Below, in pieces: positions 52,349 to 62,505 of a stretch of 64,000 nucleotides of DNA; within the stretch, counting starts at the first letter, position 1; each line of letters starts with the position of its first letter. Source of the stretch: Madurella fahalii (Eukaryota; Ascomycota; Sordariomycetes; Sordariales). The DNA is taken from assembly GCA_029876055.1 (NCBI GenBank), contig CM056878.1, positions 1,674,001 through 1,738,000 on the forward strand. Direction: 5' to 3'. The position numbers and the translations under genes are program-made. The notes under the pieces were generated by a model. That model was not told the DNA's origin and ran no database searches. It saw only the letters and a program-made list of their open reading frames with translations.

Positions 52349-55036
52349 CTACCTATCCACCCTCCCTCGCTTAGCACGAGGCACTGGCGGCGACCTCGAC
52401 CTCGAGCTGCTATAGTATCTTCTCCGCTTCCCATTCCCCACAGGCGACCTACTCCTAGTTCTACTCCTACTATCCCTCGTCCCCTTCCCATAAGAAGGGC
52501 CTGGCCGGGCGTCCCGAATCGGCGAGCGCGTACGCGTCCGCGTGCGTGAGCGCGAGTGGGAAGACCAAGACCTGCTGCGCGTGCGCGTGCGCGGCCTAGC
52601 GCGGCGCGGCGGCGGGGAACGGGAGCGCGTTGGCGAGCGGGAGTAGTAGCTTCTGCTGCGACTGGGACTGCGGCTGCGAGTTGGACTGCGGGTGTCGCTG
52701 CGGGCTCTGCGCGGGACGGGAGAGCGAGACGGTGTGTAGCTGCGCGAGCGAGAGCGGGAGAGGGACCGCCCTCGCGAGACAGAGCGCGTGTAACTGCGGG
52801 AGCGGCTGCGGCTGCGGCTGCGGCTGTATGACCGATCTCTCGTCTTGCGAGGCGGGGTGCGGGAGACAGAGCGCCCCCGGTCCAGGGCTCTTCGCGGTGT
52901 CAGCGAGCGAGACCGCGATCGTGACGAGTAGGATGAGCGGGTATAGGAGGAGTAGCTTGAGGCGGACTCCGAGTCTGAGTCTGCAGCCGGGCCGGGCAGG
53001 GCAGGTTTCGGCATGTTGGCCAAGAATGTCCGCATCTCGTCCGTGAGGAATCCCATCTTGATGGACGTGAAATAGTTGATGGCGAAGCGGGTGTCGCGCG
53101 GGTTGTCGTGCGGGAATATGCCCTGCAGGCTGGGTTGTAGCGTCTCGTCGCTCATCCGGGCCTTGAGCTTGGCGGTGCCCAGGTTTTCTTGTAGGTCTTC
53201 AAACAGGATCTTGATGAAGATGCGGCTCGCCGCAGTCGTATCCTCTTGGGTTAGGTGGATGATCGAGAAGACATGCCATCCTATGGCGTCCGAGGCAAGT
53301 AGATGGCCAAAGAACCGGGCAATGTTCCGGAGCTTGTTGGTCTCGTAACGGTGGATCGTCGAGTAGTACTTGGCGAACGACTCCTCAAACAGATCCATCC
53401 ACATCCGGTTCAGCCGCGCGAAGCGCTCTCCTAGCAGGCCCATGAACTTGAGGTACACCTTCTCCTGCGCGCATGACTCGACGATCATAGACACCAGCTC
53501 TGGCTCCTGGCCGGCGGGAAGGCGAAGCTTCATCAACTTGTGGGCGGCTTCTTCGGGGTCCGCGCTCGACTGGATGCTGAGGTATATCGTCCGTCTGAGG
53601 TTGACGAGGTCCGCATTGCTCTGATCCTTGATCTCGATTGCCTTCTGCTCCTCATCCTCTTCCTCGGACTCGCTCTCGTCTTCATCCTCGTCGTCCTCGT
53701 CGTCGCCGCTCTCCTCTCCCAAAATTTCCGCCTTCAACCTCTTGTACTCGTTCTCATTGGTCTCCCAATCGGGATCAAACTTGAAGACGTTCAGACCGTC
53801 TTGGGTGTTGATATCGTCGTCCAGCCCAATCCGGTGCGTGATCTGATCCTCCTCCTCCACCAAGTCCAGCTCCTCCTTGATGACCGGGTTGTCCTTGTAC
53901 TTGTCCTTGCGCACCTGGAACAAGACCTCGATCATGTACTGTGTGCGGCGGTCGATGTCGGCCTCATGTAGGATGTTCCGGAACTGTTCAAAGACGGCAT
54001 GGGCAATTGTCGGGGACATCTCCTCTAGAAACAAACCGACCTCTCGCATGAGCCCAACAGCAATCTCGACGCTATCGTCGGTCGGCTTCCGCAGCAGTAG
54101 AAGCAGTATCTGGGCCGCCAACATCTCGTGCACCACTTGGTTGTTGACCAGATGAGCAATGAACATGGTCGACGAGAGACACACAGCCTTGTCGTTCCTC
54201 TTGAAGGCCTTCCGGAAACGCATTATCAACCGCTTGACCAGTAGCTCGCCCACCTGGGGCAGCTTTGTATTGCAGATGGCGGCCAAGCAAGCGTAGATCG
54301 GGGTGAAGGGCAAACTCGCATGCTGCGCCTTGAGCAGGCTCTGGCAGAACAGACCGCGACCGCGGATGAGGTTCTCGCCAAAGAGCTCGGGCACAACGAA
54401 CTTGATGTTGGCCGTGTTGACCTTGTTGACGAGGCCATTGATGGACTTCTTCAAAGCCTCCCAGGCCATGCGCTGGTACTCCTTGCTGCTCTTGTCGGTA
54501 ATGGCGGCCTGGAGAGCGCGCAGCTTCTGAGGTGGAAGGTACACGCCCTGGCTGCGCAAATTGAGGAGCTTCTGATACTCGGCCCTCGCATCGGCTAGCT
54601 TCTCCTCCTCTGTCTTGGCTGGGGGTTCCGGGGGCGGCGTGCGCTCCTTCTTGGCCGGTCGGTATCGGTCGGCATCGCGGCGCGGCCGTGGGGGAGGCGA
54701 CTGTCTTCTTGGGGGAGATGGGCTCCGTGACCCACCACGGCGTGCCGGTGACACGTCTCGCAAGTCTCGTGGGTCTCGAGACAAAGATCGATCGCGACGA
54801 GGGGGTGAAATGTCTCGTGAGTCCGGCGGGCCACGAGAATAAGAACGATCACGACCAGGTGATTGAGGGCGTTCGCTGGGCGATCGACGGCGCGGTGGCG
54901 ACATGTCTCGTGAGCCCCGGGAGTCTCGAGATAATGACCGGCTGCGACACGGGGGTGATGGAGAAGGTCTGCTGGGTGATCGATCATCTATCTCCATCCG
55001 GTGGCGCGACGGCGATTCGACCTCTGCCGACGCCAT
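52349..55036 (-). CDS. cwc22: Pre-mRNA-splicing factor CWC22
   Basis: CWC22 is a spliceosome component needed for Prp2-driven activation; in many eukaryotes it also binds eIF4A3 and so directs exon-junction complex loading. The single exon encodes 895 residues from the Met at 55036 (MASAEVESPS); the frame is open further upstream to 55285 but that part has no coding character. Residues 1-130 are an Arg/Ser/Pro-rich region. The MIF4G domain covers roughly 200-390 (INGLVNKVNTANIKFVVPEL to DNPVIKEELDLVEEEDQITH). An acidic linker follows (EEDEEQKAIE). The MA3 domain covers about 470-620 (LRRTIYLSIQSSADPEEAAH onwards). The last ~170 residues form a long RS-type domain with SRSRSRS repeats, ending in the basic KRGRVDR. 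RS tails of this kind occur in filamentous fungi and animals but not in budding yeast Cwc22. Confidence 0.94.
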   Translation of the reverse strand: MASAEVESPSRHRMEIDDRSPSRPSPSPPCRSRSLSRDSRGSRDMSPPRRRSPSERPQSPGRDRSYSRGPPDSRDISPPRRDRSLSRDPRDLRDVSPARRGGSRSPSPPRRQSPPPRPRRDADRYRPAKKERTPPPEPPAKTEEEKLADARAEYQKLLNLRSQGVYLPPQKLRALQAAITDKSSKEYQRMAWEALKKSINGLVNKVNTANIKFVVPELFGENLIRGRGLFCQSLLKAQHASLPFTPIYACLAAICNTKLPQVGELLVKRLIMRFRKAFKRNDKAVCLSSTMFIAHLVNNQVVHEMLAAQILLLLLRKPTDDSVEIAVGLMREVGLFLEEMSPTIAHAVFEQFRNILHEADIDRRTQYMIEVLFQVRKDKYKDNPVIKEELDLVEEEDQITHRIGLDDDINTQDGLNVFKFDPDWETNENEYKRLKAEILGEESGDDEDDEDEDESESEEEDEEQKAIEIKDQSNADLVNLRRTIYLSIQSSADPEEAAHKLMKLRLPAGQEPELVSMIVESCAQEKVYLKFMGLLGERFARLNRMWMDLFEESFAKYYSTIHRYETNKLRNIARFFGHLLASDAIGWHVFSIIHLTQEDTTAASRIFIKILFEDLQENLGTAKLKARMSDETLQPSLQGIFPHDNPRDTRFAINYFTSIKMGFLTDEMRTFLANMPKPALPGPAADSDSESASSYSSYTRSSYSSRSRSRSLTPRRALDRGRSVSRTPPRKTRDRSYSRSRSRSRSRSYTRSVSRGRSLSRSRSRSYTPSRSPVPRRARSDTRSPTRSRSPSRSRSYYSRSPTRSRSPPPRRARPRTRTRSRSWSSHSRSRTRTRTRSPIRDARPGPSYGKGTRDSRSRTRSRSPVGNGKRRRYYSSSRSRSPPVPRAKRGRVDR

Positions 55037-55596
55037 CTTTGTCCGCTTCCCTTGCTCAAGCAGTGACTCTTCCTTTTGCAAACAGACAGGAGCAAGTTCC
55101 CCGGTGAACGGGGTTGAATGCTGAAGGCGGAATGTCCAGACCCCAGAAGAAGAACAACAGACATTCGACGCAGAGAAGGCAAACCGGTGATGGCAGTCGC
55201 AGCAAGCGACCAAACACAAGCAAAGTTGCTTTTGACGAGGCTGGTGCAGCCAAGAAAGCGAAATAAAGTGGGCCATGCGCTCCACTTCCCTTTCCGCTGC
55301 CTGCCAGGGTTAGCGGCCAGGTCCTGAGGCTGAAGCTTGCAGCACGGGCGCGAACGCGAACCCCTGGCTACATTTTTCTGGGGAGCTCTGCAGAGGTAAC
55401 CGTGGCGCGTGGAACCCTGACGAGCTTCAGCCATCCAGGCCATGTGATGAATCCGCAACCTCAAGACTCACAGCAGACGCCGTAACAACAGATCCGCAGC
55501 AAAAACAGCGCATCGAATTCCCAGGACGAAAACGCGCCCACACTCTTAAACTCATAATCGATCTTTCTGTTTCAGTGGACTCCCCCCAATTCGACG
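55037..55596. promoter_or_regulatory. Divergent promoter region, CWC22 and DPM2
   Basis: These 560 bp lie between two divergent start codons. A frame in phase with CWC22 continues to 55285 but is unlikely to be translated. No motif could be assigned. Confidence 0.4.
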
Positions 55597-56056
55597 ATGG
55601 TCCGTCCCGTCCATGCATCCAACCCACCCCCTATCCTCCGCAAACCACCAAGACTAACCATCCGCCTACACAACAGCTCGACAAACTCGTCGGCCTCGCC
55701 ATGCTCGTGGCCGCCTCGGTAGTCTTTCTCTACTATACCATCTGGACGCTATTGATGGTAGGCGCCCCAGTCCACTTTCCGCTTCCCTACTTCAAAGATC
55801 ACCTACCCGAAATGATATAACACACATATATATACATACTAACAAACAAACCCCTCCCGGAAAAAAATAGCCCTTCGTCGACTCGGACCACCCTCTCCAA
55901 AACTTCTTCCCGCCCCGCGTCTGGGCTATCCGCATTCCCGTCATCCTGCTCCTCCTCGGCTCCGCCGTCGTCGGCTCTTTCCTCAGCGTCGTCATGATCC
56001 GCAGCAACAGGAAGAAGGCGGCCAAGGCCAAGGCGGCAGCCAAGAAGAAGGCGTGA
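55597..56056 (+). CDS. dpm2: Dolichol-phosphate mannosyltransferase subunit DPM2
   Basis: DPM2 is the small membrane regulatory subunit of dolichol-phosphate-mannose synthase in the endoplasmic reticulum, needed for N-glycans, O-mannosylation and GPI anchors. Three exons (55597-55599, 55677-55757, 55871-56056) join in phase into 89 residues. Exon 1 is only the start codon, directly followed by GTCCGT. The branch point GACTAACC and the acceptor ACAACAG lead into LDKLVGLAMLVAASVVFLYY. This gives the expected N-terminus MLDKLVG, whereas reading through intron 1 would add an unrelated Pro-rich leader with no ATG. Two membrane segments (LVGLAMLVAASVVFLYYTIW and IPVILLLLGSAVVGSFLSVV) enclose a short loop, FVDSDHPLQNFFPPR. 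The C-terminus is Lys/Ala-rich. Size and hairpin topology match the family. Confidence 0.88.
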
Positions 56057-56554
56057 GTGCCTTAGTTGGTTGGTGAAGGGAGGTGCTGATGCTGTCTTTC
56101 GGTTGGGTATTGGCGCGGGCGGTAATCACGGCGTGGGGGCGGAGGAAGGCGTAGAGGTTAGAGTGGCTACCCTATAGAGCTAGGGGCCAACATGTAAGAG
56201 AGAGCCTGCGCATTGAAAGAATACTTGACAAATTCTACCGTTGTAAATATCTTGGTAACCGATTTCATTGCCGGGTAAGGTAAATCTACAGTCTGTTTCC
56301 GAGAGCTAGCACCAACACTGCGTGAACAACAAGGCAAACATCGACATGCAGAATTAGAGGAGGGTGAGAGTCTTGCGCTAGGCTACCTAAATACCACCCT
56401 CGCTTTCCTAGACTCAACGCTGGGCACAGGCAGACAGACAGTGCCGCCAGGTGCAATAATTACAACTCTAGATATATCCACAAGTACCCAATAAAGCCCA
56501 CACAAGACCCGAATCCAAGGTACATGCTCCATGGCTCGAACCTGCCCAGCATGA
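56057..56554. other. 3' intergenic region after DPM2
   Basis: This segment probably contains the DPM2 3' UTR. Minus-strand frames continue from the frameshifted membrane-protein remnant at 56555-56800, but none has a recognisable domain. Confidence 0.4.
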
Positions 56555-56800
56555 CTAACCAATATCGCGCCGAACCCAAGCACCGTAGCGGAGAGAGCCC
56601 CAAGTTGCTCCAATTATGCAAGCAAACCCCCGAATGCAATGAAGGAACCCGCAAAGATCCAGCGCCTCTCTCTAATGGCATACCGCAGCATTGCATAGCG
56701 AGGGATATAGCCCATGGGAGCGCACAGACAAGCGGAAACGCAATACAGAGTGAACAGAATGCCAGTCCAAACAAAGCCAACAACGGGCAAGGTCCCTTTA
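56555..56800 (-). pseudogene. Frameshifted small membrane-protein remnant
   Basis: On the minus strand an open frame encodes membrane-like sequence with VGFVWTGILFTLYCVSA, then PRYAMLRYAIRERRWIFAGS and FIAFGG, before running into a stop at 56614-56616. At the run of five G (plus-strand C, 56627-56631) a change of one base would continue smoothly into a second frame reading ACIIGATWGSLRYGAWVRRD, ending at the stop 56555-56557. The alternation of hydrophobic and basic segments is coherent across this break, which suggests a frameshifted gene or a homopolymer error. No start codon or upstream exon is evident, and the beginning overlaps the end of the BCAS3-like gene. I do not recognise the family. 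A chance frame is possible. Confidence 0.3.
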
Positions 56801-56845
56801 AAAAAAGATTGATTGCGCCCACTCGCTCGCACAATCAAGCCTCGA

Positions 56846-59800
56846 TCAAACCCTCTGGTCAGCAAAATCGAGCACTTCGCAATCGTCTTCGAAGAAACCG
56901 TCGTCGTCGTGTTCGGGAGCCCCGGCCCCACGCCTGCGCCGCGTCGTAACCACAATCTGCGCCTCGTCATCACCCGTCCGCTGTAAAATCCTTTCCATCG
57001 CAGAAGCCGGTAGAGCGCGCGAAGCATCGAGCGGAACGGTGAATGTCTCATCATCCAGTAGATGGGGTAAGCCCAAATCAAGTTTCGTAGCCTTGATGGG
57101 CTGTCCAAACGCCCACGCACCCGTCGGCATAGGGGAGGCAGTGCCCGGCGAGGATGACGGGGTGTATTGAGCTTGGGCTTGTTGCGTCGGCTTCGGTCCC
57201 TTCTTCCGACGTGGCATAGATCCCTCCTCTAGGGATGTCGCTGCCAAGAGGGCGGTGATAGACATGGCTTGATCCTGGACCAAGCTCTGAGACGGCGGTG
57301 CTAGTTCATAAGGCACCACCCGCCTGTCTGTGTGGAATGGTTGATACGGCGAGCTCGATTCGATCTCAGCTTGCGGGATGGATGATTCTGCACCAGCATC
57401 GTGAGGCCGGCTTCGGGGCTTGCCCTGGTCAAGCACCATGGTGTGACTGCCAACATCCAACTCCCTCTCCGCGGGATCCATGTACTCGTCAGGGTCGATG
57501 ATGCCCTTGATAACTGGGGGCAGGGCGTCATCCGATAGCAATGGGAGCTCAAAGTCCTTGTATCGGGAAAGGCGCGGAGCCCGTTTGTCACTCCCCGAAG
57601 CGGTCCTCCGAGTCTTAGTCGGGAATGTGCGGACAAGACCGCCGCCGAGAACGAAGAGAGAATGGTCCCGCCTCCGAGTAACCCAGGTCACGCATGATGG
57701 CCCAGGGGGTGCGGCCGAGTTCGGAAGCGAAGCCCTGTTCTCTCCAGTCTGCCGAAGCTGACTGATTGCATTGCCCGTCTTGCCTAGAGAATGGCTGATG
57801 CCGGCGGCAATGACCTTGCCACTGTGAGCGGCGTAATCCCCTATGCCCGCGCCTGCCAGAGGCGGGGCATTGGAGTTGCTTCTCCGCGGACGGGCGATAA
57901 GAGGCCGGGCGACCTCGCGGACAGAGCTTAACGCATTGGATGCGATTGCAACAGCTGAAGTCGGCCCGTCCGCAGCGGTGCTCTTAGTCTCCTGGGGCCG
58001 CCGACGACGGGGAGGAGGCCATGTAAAGGCGCTTGACGGGAGGTCTAACAAGTGGACAGTGCCCCGCTCGGTGACCATGGCTGCACGCTCGCCGTTAGGG
58101 CGCGTCCAAGCCACTTCGACAATACGTGCCACCGTCATCCGGGAGAATTGCGCAACCTGCCGTACCCGCGGGCCACCCGAAGGCGAGCCGGTAGCCTGCA
58201 GTGAGGACGGTTTGGTTTGTTGGATACGCATCAGGTCCCAGACGGTCTGCACGTCGCCCTTGCTGCTCGCGCTGAACAGAAAGAGGCCGGAGGGCGCAAA
58301 TGACAAGAAGCTGCAGCCGTGAGGAATGCCAAACGTGGCGACAGGATGCGGGTTCACGAACGAACCAAGGGTCTCAATATCCAAGATCGAAACCATTCCT
58401 GGCTCTTTCGCTACAGGCGGCGCGACGGTACCGTGTGTCGGTGGAAACTGGGGCACCTCGTGGCCACCCCAGCTCTGGGGCGCGAGGGTTGGTGATCGTG
58501 GTTGTTGTGTCGGCTGTGGGTTCCAATAGTTGTTCCAGGCTTGCAAGCCCTGCTTTCCGAACCACTTTGCACCCTGGATCAGCTCCTGAGTAGCGTCGCG
58601 CATAATTTTGTTCATGACACTCTCGGACAAGGGCAGTTCAACGTCTGAGTTAGCGGGCGGTAGCTGTGGTGGTGTCATGGAAGTCAGTCCCGGGGCACGG
58701 CCGTGAGCGGGCACCGGGACTAAAGCCCGCAGAGCGATTTGAGATGATGGTGCCGCAGGGCAATACGCAATCCATCTTCCACTGACGCTGAGAACCGCGG
58801 CCTGCGGTCGAGGACGCGGCGGGAGAGGGGTACGGCCTCGCTCAGGCTCTTGTGAGGCTTCCCCTTTCGGGGGCTGCTGAAGAGTAGTCCAGAGCTTCCC
58901 GTGGCACCTAAAATGGTAAGGGTGGTCGTTCGAAGCCGGAGTTTGCCGGTAAACCCAGCATTCGCCGGTGATACCGGACGACACGACAACATTAACGCCA
59001 TCCGCATGGATGTGGAACGCACCGCTCGGGGGAGGCGCCTGAAAGTTTGGGCTGGTGATGGACGACTTGAGGGGTATCTTGGGCGCCTCAAGCAGAACGC
59101 TCACCTGACGGCCCGTTTTCAAGGAGAATACCTCGACCGCCGTCTGATAAGATTCGACAAAGCCAGCGGCCATCCTATTTCCAGCATTCTTAACCGGGGG
59201 GTCTGGGCCAACATTTGCCATGGCCTCAGATCTGTCCGCCGAAACGGCATCATAGTCGCCTTCGATATTGACTTCAGGCGTCGGCGGCGGGGTGCTTGGC
59301 CCATGGATGACCACCGCCACCAAAGGGAACAGGTCGGCACTGGCTGATGTCCACGGCAGGATCTTGGCATGATATACCCCCCCGCGCAGGCCCTTCAGGC
59401 TAGCCACACTTTCGGTGCCCCGCTTCCCAACGGAGAACACCTCCAGGCCGCCCTCATAGCCGGCGAGGACCACATTGTCCTTTCCAGGGACGTGGTCGGC
59501 ATTTGGCGGGGAGAGGGTGTCGAAGCCGAACCAATAGCCCTTCTCACCCGCTCTCATACCGGACTTTGGGTGCAGATCGAGGTCGAGAGCAGGGACGCCG
59601 TAGAAGTGCGGCTGCGGTTGATGCGGAAGTGGCGGGTTCGAAGCAGCTCGGACCTGGGCGTAGTGCGAGTGCATCGAGCTTCGTCTAGCCGCGGCGGCAG
59701 CAAGGTGGAGATGGGCCTCTGGAGGGGAAGGGGAGTAGTGGCCATCCATTTGGAAGCTCAGCGGACGTCGGGCAGCGTTTGGCGGCGAGACAGAGGATGG

Positions 59801-60238
59801 GTGATAGCCGACAACGGGCCTAGGCGAAGACCAGCCAGACCTGATACCGCGTGTATCCTCGTAGGAGGAAGGAGCCGTGGGCGGGGACTCCCCGACCAAG
59901 CTGATGAGGTTCCCGGGCGACCCTGCCATACCTGCATAAACCCCTCTCGCCCATTCCCTTGCACTCGGTGAATTGCTTGTTGCGTAGGATGTCGACGAGA
60001 CAGCGTCGAGCAACGGCGAGTTGACCGGGTTGTCGTAGGACGGCACGCTGGATGGCATGCTAGATGGCTTTATCTCTGGAGAAATCACGGGGGAGGGGTC
60101 GGAGGAGGAGCCTTTGGCGGCGTTCTCGTCGCTGGTGACGTGGTCAGCCTCGGCCGTCTCCGACTTGCGACGAACCAATCCAGCAGCCGGATCATTTCTA
60201 ACACAGAGAGAAGGAAACCCACGAGAATTTAGCACCAT
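56846..60238 (-). CDS. BCAS3-like WD40-repeat protein
   Basis: This long frame encodes 1130 residues and resembles the fungal members of the BCAS3 family, beta-propeller proteins linked to phosphoinositide binding and autophagy in animals. The N-terminal ~230 residues are Ser/Pro-rich and disordered. Propeller-like blades begin near YWFGFDTLSPPN and DNVVLAGYEGGLEVFSVGK. Conserved blocks include VSILDIETLGSFVNPHPVA, HGCSFLSFAPSGLFLFSASS, GDVQTVWDLMRI, and a C-terminal segment with VVPYELAPPSQ. A disordered tail ends in an acidic stretch. The start is uncertain. The first codons end in CTGTGTTAG, which looks like a splice acceptor; a short upstream exon starting at 60280 (MAKRAAVWSRQ) with an intron 60198-60248 would also keep the frame. 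Family assignment is by motif pattern only. Confidence 0.75.
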   Translation of the reverse strand: MVLNSRGFPSLCVRNDPAAGLVRRKSETAEADHVTSDENAAKGSSSDPSPVISPEIKPSSMPSSVPSYDNPVNSPLLDAVSSTSYATSNSPSAREWARGVYAGMAGSPGNLISLVGESPPTAPSSYEDTRGIRSGWSSPRPVVGYHPSSVSPPNAARRPLSFQMDGHYSPSPPEAHLHLAAAAARRSSMHSHYAQVRAASNPPLPHQPQPHFYGVPALDLDLHPKSGMRAGEKGYWFGFDTLSPPNADHVPGKDNVVLAGYEGGLEVFSVGKRGTESVASLKGLRGGVYHAKILPWTSASADLFPLVAVVIHGPSTPPPTPEVNIEGDYDAVSADRSEAMANVGPDPPVKNAGNRMAAGFVESYQTAVEVFSLKTGRQVSVLLEAPKIPLKSSITSPNFQAPPPSGAFHIHADGVNVVVSSGITGECWVYRQTPASNDHPYHFRCHGKLWTTLQQPPKGEASQEPERGRTPLPPRPRPQAAVLSVSGRWIAYCPAAPSSQIALRALVPVPAHGRAPGLTSMTPPQLPPANSDVELPLSESVMNKIMRDATQELIQGAKWFGKQGLQAWNNYWNPQPTQQPRSPTLAPQSWGGHEVPQFPPTHGTVAPPVAKEPGMVSILDIETLGSFVNPHPVATFGIPHGCSFLSFAPSGLFLFSASSKGDVQTVWDLMRIQQTKPSSLQATGSPSGGPRVRQVAQFSRMTVARIVEVAWTRPNGERAAMVTERGTVHLLDLPSSAFTWPPPRRRRPQETKSTAADGPTSAVAIASNALSSVREVARPLIARPRRSNSNAPPLAGAGIGDYAAHSGKVIAAGISHSLGKTGNAISQLRQTGENRASLPNSAAPPGPSCVTWVTRRRDHSLFVLGGGLVRTFPTKTRRTASGSDKRAPRLSRYKDFELPLLSDDALPPVIKGIIDPDEYMDPAERELDVGSHTMVLDQGKPRSRPHDAGAESSIPQAEIESSSPYQPFHTDRRVVPYELAPPSQSLVQDQAMSITALLAATSLEEGSMPRRKKGPKPTQQAQAQYTPSSSPGTASPMPTGAWAFGQPIKATKLDLGLPHLLDDETFTVPLDASRALPASAMERILQRTGDDEAQIVVTTRRRRGAGAPEHDDDGFFEDDCEVLDFADQRV

Positions 60239-61949
60239 GTTTCGTCACTGCCGCGACCACACTGCCGCCCTCTTTGCCATTCTTTCGGTCCTTCTTGGAG
60301 CCTGTTGCGAGGCGATGGGTTAGCGCTACATCCTGGAGCCCACGTCTCGGCCGGAAGGCGGTGAATAGATTCCGTGGGAATGTTTATCGCACGGGCACGT
60401 AGTGGTCGAACGCGAGATAAAGAGCCGGACGGACTAGACAAACCTGGCATGAATGGCAACCCAACAGATATGGGCGAGCGGCGTCCCGCTCGCACGGAGC
60501 AGTGGCAGGCACTCCTAGGCGGGCGGACAAGGACGGTGCCAGCTGGTGTAGCGACTCCCGGATACGTGAGCTTCAGTGTACCGGATGGTTATTAGGGTAG
60601 CTGCACAGCGTTCTAAGATCGACGTATGACAGAAATCGACGGGCCGGCCTGTTGGCCTCGATGCGTGCGGGTTTGGTCGGTCGGTTGCGGACAAAGGAGC
60701 GGCAAGTCTAAAGCGCGGCTCAACAGGAGAGTGATCTCCCAGCAACACGAGAGAGAAAATAGAAAACGCCGATTATGCAAGATGGATAAGGAAAGGGAAA
60801 GCTCATCAGTTTGAATCGTGATTGAGTGTACGTAAAGGAGCGAAGGGTTGTTGGTTTCGAAGATGAGATGACTGGGACGGAGAGATGCGTCAACAGCTCT
60901 GCTGCTGTGACTCGGAGCAGACCGCTGAAGGGGGGTTGACAGGCGCTATCACCTGGACACCGCGTCGAGGGAGGGGCTTGCAGCAGCTGGGGCCGCGGTG
61001 GGGAGGGGTTTCGCGCTTCGTTCCTGGGCGGGCTGGGGTCCCGGTAAGGATGTGGGGCTTGTTGGGGTTCCGAGTGTTCTTCAGCTCTGGACGGAATAGC
61101 GCGAATGCACCCCTAGATAAGCATGGATAAGCGTGGGCTGTGGGCCTAATTTCTGGATCGCCGGTCGAGTTGGGCAAGATGATTTCCTCGGGACGCCTTG
61201 TTGGGAGAAAGACTTCGACATGCCGGCTACTCGCATGTTAGTGTACACGGCACTATGCGAGATTCACAAGTCGGTACCGGCTATTCGAGGGAAAGCATCG
61301 GACTGTTCTTTGAGGCACTGCTGGGCTGTTGGTTCCGACCTTACGTCATTCCAGACCCCCGGGGTCATCCAGCAAGGTTTCGTGGCTCAGGCGGGGCCTG
61401 ACCTTCCGTCTTGTTGGGTGACAGCCACTGATGACCTCGGTCAAGCGCAAGCTCGGGACGAAGCGCTATACAGGAAATTTTATCTCTATTTCTGGCTCCG
61501 ATTCCGGATCTGTGCCGGGCTTGACGGCAGTTTTCAAGTGTCCGGCATGATCTCGCCGTGTGAGTCGACTGGACAGTGTGCCGGTCGTTGCCTTGGTCAC
61601 CCCGCGCCCTCTGGTTGCCTCCACCAACCAGCACGTCATCTTCGCCAGAGTCCAGGTCTGAGGAGAAAAGAGTTCTTCTCCCCGAAGCACCCCTCCGTCG
61701 GCAGCATTCTCTTCGCTTCGAAATCACTGCATTATGTTCGGGCACATGGGCACGGCTTCCGCTCTTTTAACCCGCTGCCATCCGAGGCGGGCGAGAATAA
61801 TGACGAGCAATGACATGCAAGCACCAAGACGCTGGTATGACATGCGGGGGGGGGACAATAGACCACATGAACACCAAGGAGGCGAGGACGAGGCAAAGTT
61901 CATCGCATTTAGGTAAGCAGAACTTGCACAGACGCCCGATACTCAACCC
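60239..61949. other. Intergenic region upstream of the BCAS3-like gene
   Basis: About 1.7 kb holds the promoter and leader of the BCAS3-like gene and, possibly, a short first coding exon near 60249-60280. The frames at 61133-61813 and nearby have no domain and no coding character. I see no repeats or RNA genes. Confidence 0.5.
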
Positions 61950-62505
61950 TCATCTCTGCAAATACACCCTGTAAAACCCAAACCTCCACTGCGAAGTTAC
62001 CTTGTCCCTGAAGAGCCGGGCATGCCCAGCCCAGTCGACCGCAGAGTCTCCGCCCCCGTTTCTTAACCGATACGCCACAGCACCGAAGAGCATGAATTCG
62101 GCTTCATTCATGGCCGCCACCACCGTCCTGCCAGCATTGAAGCTGCCCGGAAACACTTTCACAAGACGGTGCTTGCGCTCTTCGACGTCCTTCCACATGC
62201 GGAGTCTCAACTTGCGGATCTCTGGAAGCAGTTTAATCACCGTTCTAGTTGGGTCATCTGGCGGCACTGGTTCGGCTGGGCATAACTAACTAACCTTGCT
62301 TTCCTTTGGCAATGTCGTTCCCCATAATTACTGTTGCATCATCACGGAAGTAGCTCACCCACTCATCGATCGAGTCCGGCGTATCAGATACCGCGAAGAA
62401 GTTGGTAATGAAACGCTTGACAGACGACTCCGTTGGAATATTATCTGGGTAGGCTGGCTCATAGCCTGACTCGCCGCCAGGCAGTGAGGTAGCATTCATC
62501 ACCAT
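61950..62505 (-). CDS. SnoaL-like (NTF2-fold) protein
   Basis: Two exons, 62505-62295 and 62221-61950, flank a 73-nt intron and join in phase into 160 residues. The sequence has the layout of a small SnoaL-like/NTF2-fold domain: an N-terminal helix (SVKRFITNFFAVSD), DEWVSYFRDDATVIMGNDIA typical of the first strand and helix, then RMWKDVEERKHRLVKVFP, FMLFGAVAYRLRNGGGD, WAGHARLFRD and, at the end, WRFGFYRVYLQR. There is no signal peptide or membrane segment. Members of this fold are often polyketide cyclases, isomerases or simple ligand-binding proteins, so no reaction can be given. There is no biosynthetic cluster around it. Confidence 0.8.

Noticed and set aside
61133..61813. Plus-strand frame of 226 codons
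   Set aside because: It has no domain or signal, irregular composition, and overlapping frames on both strands; it is probably accidental.
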